Below are positions 62,728 through 64,000 of a DNA stretch of 64,000 nucleotides, in pieces. The stretch is from Acidihalobacter yilgarnensis (GTDB lineage Bacteria > Pseudomonadota > Gammaproteobacteria > DSM-5130 > Acidihalobacteraceae): positions 2,384,501 to 2,448,500 of the forward strand of contig NZ_CP017415.1 in assembly GCF_001753245.1 (NCBI RefSeq), written 5' to 3'. A program made the position numbers and the translations under genes. The notes beneath the pieces are model-generated. The model ran no database searches and was not told where the DNA came from. It saw only the letters and a program-made list of their open reading frames with translations. How positions within the stretch are numbered: position 1 is the first letter of the stretch; each line of letters opens with the position of its first letter.

Positions 62728-64000
62728 TTAGAAGGTCGCGTTGATGACGGCCGAAACTGAGTTCGCCACATACCCGCTGACCGGCACATTTGAAGTTCGA
62801 TTTTGTCGACTCACATCAAACGAAAAAGTTGCGGTAGGCAGCAGATAGTAAGTCCAGCCGATATTGGTGATGTTCAGATAGTCTGCTGGTTGAGCAGATG
62901 ACGAAAATCGCATTCGATCGAAATCTGCATGCACTTGACTACGTTGTGTCACTGCCCACTGGAGGCCGATATTCCCACCGGTTGTGCGGTATTCGCTAAT
63001 CGGCCCACTCTGATAAATCTGGCGCTCGTCATACAACTCCAAATTGATCGCACTCCTCGACATCGGATATGTGAATTCCACCTGCGCTCTCTTACTCAGA
63101 TATACCTGCGTATTCTGTAGTTGGCCATAATTAGCAATCGTCGATATCGCGGGTGCAACAAATGAATTTCCCGTGCCATTCATTCCCATAAGGGATGTCA
63201 CTGTTGGTATTTCAGAATAGCTTGCTGACAGTTTATAACTTTGTGGTGTATACGCCGCGTCGACCGAATAAGACCTGCCAAAAAACCTATGCCCCACCAT
63301 TACCTTTAATGAGGCATATTGCTGTTCCCATTTAAATCCGGCGCTCCAATATGGACTTGCATATCTCTTGATGACCCCATTAGCCAAATAATTGTCTTCA
63401 ATCCCGAACTTGGTTAACACGCGAAACGATTTCAGAAGCTGGTAACCCAATTCAAGCGAAGCATTATCAAAATACTGAAGCGTGCTTAGCCCCGCGTAAC
63501 TGACTTGTGTGCTACTCCAGTTCGCTACCCATGACCAGTCAGTATTCAGCGTCGGGTTACGCAAATTAAAACTAGCACCCTCACTGGTCGAGTTATGTAA
63601 CGACGGCACGCTATACACGACATGGCCATATGTATACCGAAGTGTCGCCAGGCCAAGTGATCCAAGGCTTTGTTGCCAGTACGGACTGACATATGAGTCC
63701 CATATATTGGTGCGGTTTGCTGTCGTCGAAAAAACATTATTTGTGGAATAAGTCTGCAATGGATTGATTACGGCCTGCCCATATTGTGTATTAGCATCAA
63801 TATAAAGATGGCCCGGATATAATTCTCCTAATACACGGCCATTAAATTGGCTGTAGATTTTGTTATCGGGCGGATTTTCCCAATATTTGATCGCTTGGGC
63901 TGTGTAATCAAAATTCGCAAACACACGACTCCCCGTCGTACAACCAGAAAGTTTCGGCGTCAATATTGTGGCATTATCGGATTTGGCAAACCCATTTGGT
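62728..64000 (-). CDS. XrtA-associated outer-membrane beta-barrel protein (partial)
   Basis: The frame is open to the window edge, so the N-terminus is missing; a TTG at 63963 is internal, as the frame continues upstream as PNGFAKSDNATILTPKLSG. At least 424 residues of alternating, Tyr/Ser/Thr-rich strands: LATLRYTYGHVVYSVPS, ASLELGYQLLKSFRVLTKFG, YWSAGFKWEQQYASLKVMVG, SAINLELYDERQIYQSGPIS. It ends in a terminal Phe (SAVINATF), a typical outer-membrane insertion signal. Position before the AAA ATPase matches the TIGR03016 protein of XrtA loci, a putative polysaccharide export barrel. Confidence 0.85.
   Translation of the reverse strand, partial: PNGFAKSDNATILTPKLSGCTTGSRVFANFDYTAQAIKYWENPPDNKIYSQFNGRVLGELYPGHLYIDANTQYGQAVINPLQTYSTNNVFSTTANRTNIWDSYVSPYWQQSLGSLGLATLRYTYGHVVYSVPSLHNSTSEGASFNLRNPTLNTDWSWVANWSSTQVSYAGLSTLQYFDNASLELGYQLLKSFRVLTKFGIEDNYLANGVIKRYASPYWSAGFKWEQQYASLKVMVGHRFFGRSYSVDAAYTPQSYKLSASYSEIPTVTSLMGMNGTGNSFVAPAISTIANYGQLQNTQVYLSKRAQVEFTYPMSRSAINLELYDERQIYQSGPISEYRTTGGNIGLQWAVTQRSQVHADFDRMRFSSSAQPADYLNITNIGWTYYLLPTATFSFDVSRQNRTSNVPVSGYVANSVSAVINATF

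Overview
The window looks like chromosomal DNA of a motile Gram-negative gammaproteobacterium with an envelope-polysaccharide programme. This rests on gene content: a full rod/hook/filament-junction flagellar operon, a FlgH outer-membrane lipoprotein, SlyX, a YdcH-like protein, QmcA/NfeD-type membrane proteins and an exosortase A (XrtA) exopolysaccharide locus. The first ~30 kb is GC-rich with tight, mostly overlapping genes; a hand count of 18421-18480 gives 60% GC. The polysaccharide region is clearly poorer in GC (42% for 40201-40260 by the same count), has longer gaps and contains gene remnants, as expected of an exchanged surface-polysaccharide island. I cannot name the genus from sequence alone.

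Layout. 1-2927: a trimodular methyltransferase/GT4/GT2 protein, probably for flagellin or surface glycosylation, broken by a one-base frameshift and running off the left edge. 3028-13492: flgBCDEFGHIJKL on the minus strand, preceded by a near-consensus sigma-54 promoter at 13529-13546. 13730-29761: housekeeping and stress genes, including a methyltransferase, slt, a DsrE-like protein, rep, murI, a YdcH-like protein, slyX, the SPFH/NfeD pair, mtfA, an alpha/beta-hydrolase-OsmC fusion, a monooxygenase, purT, a second methyltransferase, and an ABC exporter pair. 29762-36808: a scarred region with a YdcF-like gene, a fragment of a GH42-like gene, a possible IS200/IS605 end, two paralogous secreted beta-helix proteins, a Phd/VapC toxin-antitoxin pair and an intact GH42-like secreted hydrolase. 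36809-46472: an ATP-grasp/low-molecular-weight tyrosine phosphatase fusion, a polysaccharide deacetylase, four glycosyltransferases (one split by a frameshift), a sulfotransferase and a flippase. 46570-64000: the XrtA locus on the minus strand.

The XrtA locus reads, in transcription order: outer-membrane beta-barrel (partial, right edge), XrtA-type AAA ATPase, polysaccharide deacetylase, FemAB-like transferase, sugar transferase, exosortase A fused to an EpsI domain, second sugar transferase, amidotransferase, truncated sulfotransferase, two GT4 enzymes, ATP-grasp enzyme, alpha/alpha-toroid protein, a decayed partial copy of the last gene, and an O-glycosylation ligase. Together these genes look able to assemble, modify (deacetylation, amidation or aminoacylation, possibly sulfation), flip, polymerise and export an exopolysaccharide, and to process PEP-CTERM proteins. 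No PEP-CTERM substrate is encoded in the window.

The least described parts are the translationally coupled ATP-grasp/toroid pair inside the XrtA operon, the ATP-grasp-phosphatase fusion, and the beta-helix/GH42 cassette with its displaced remnant. Three clear frameshifts and one truncation all fall in glycan genes; whether they are real or sequencing errors must be settled before function is assigned.
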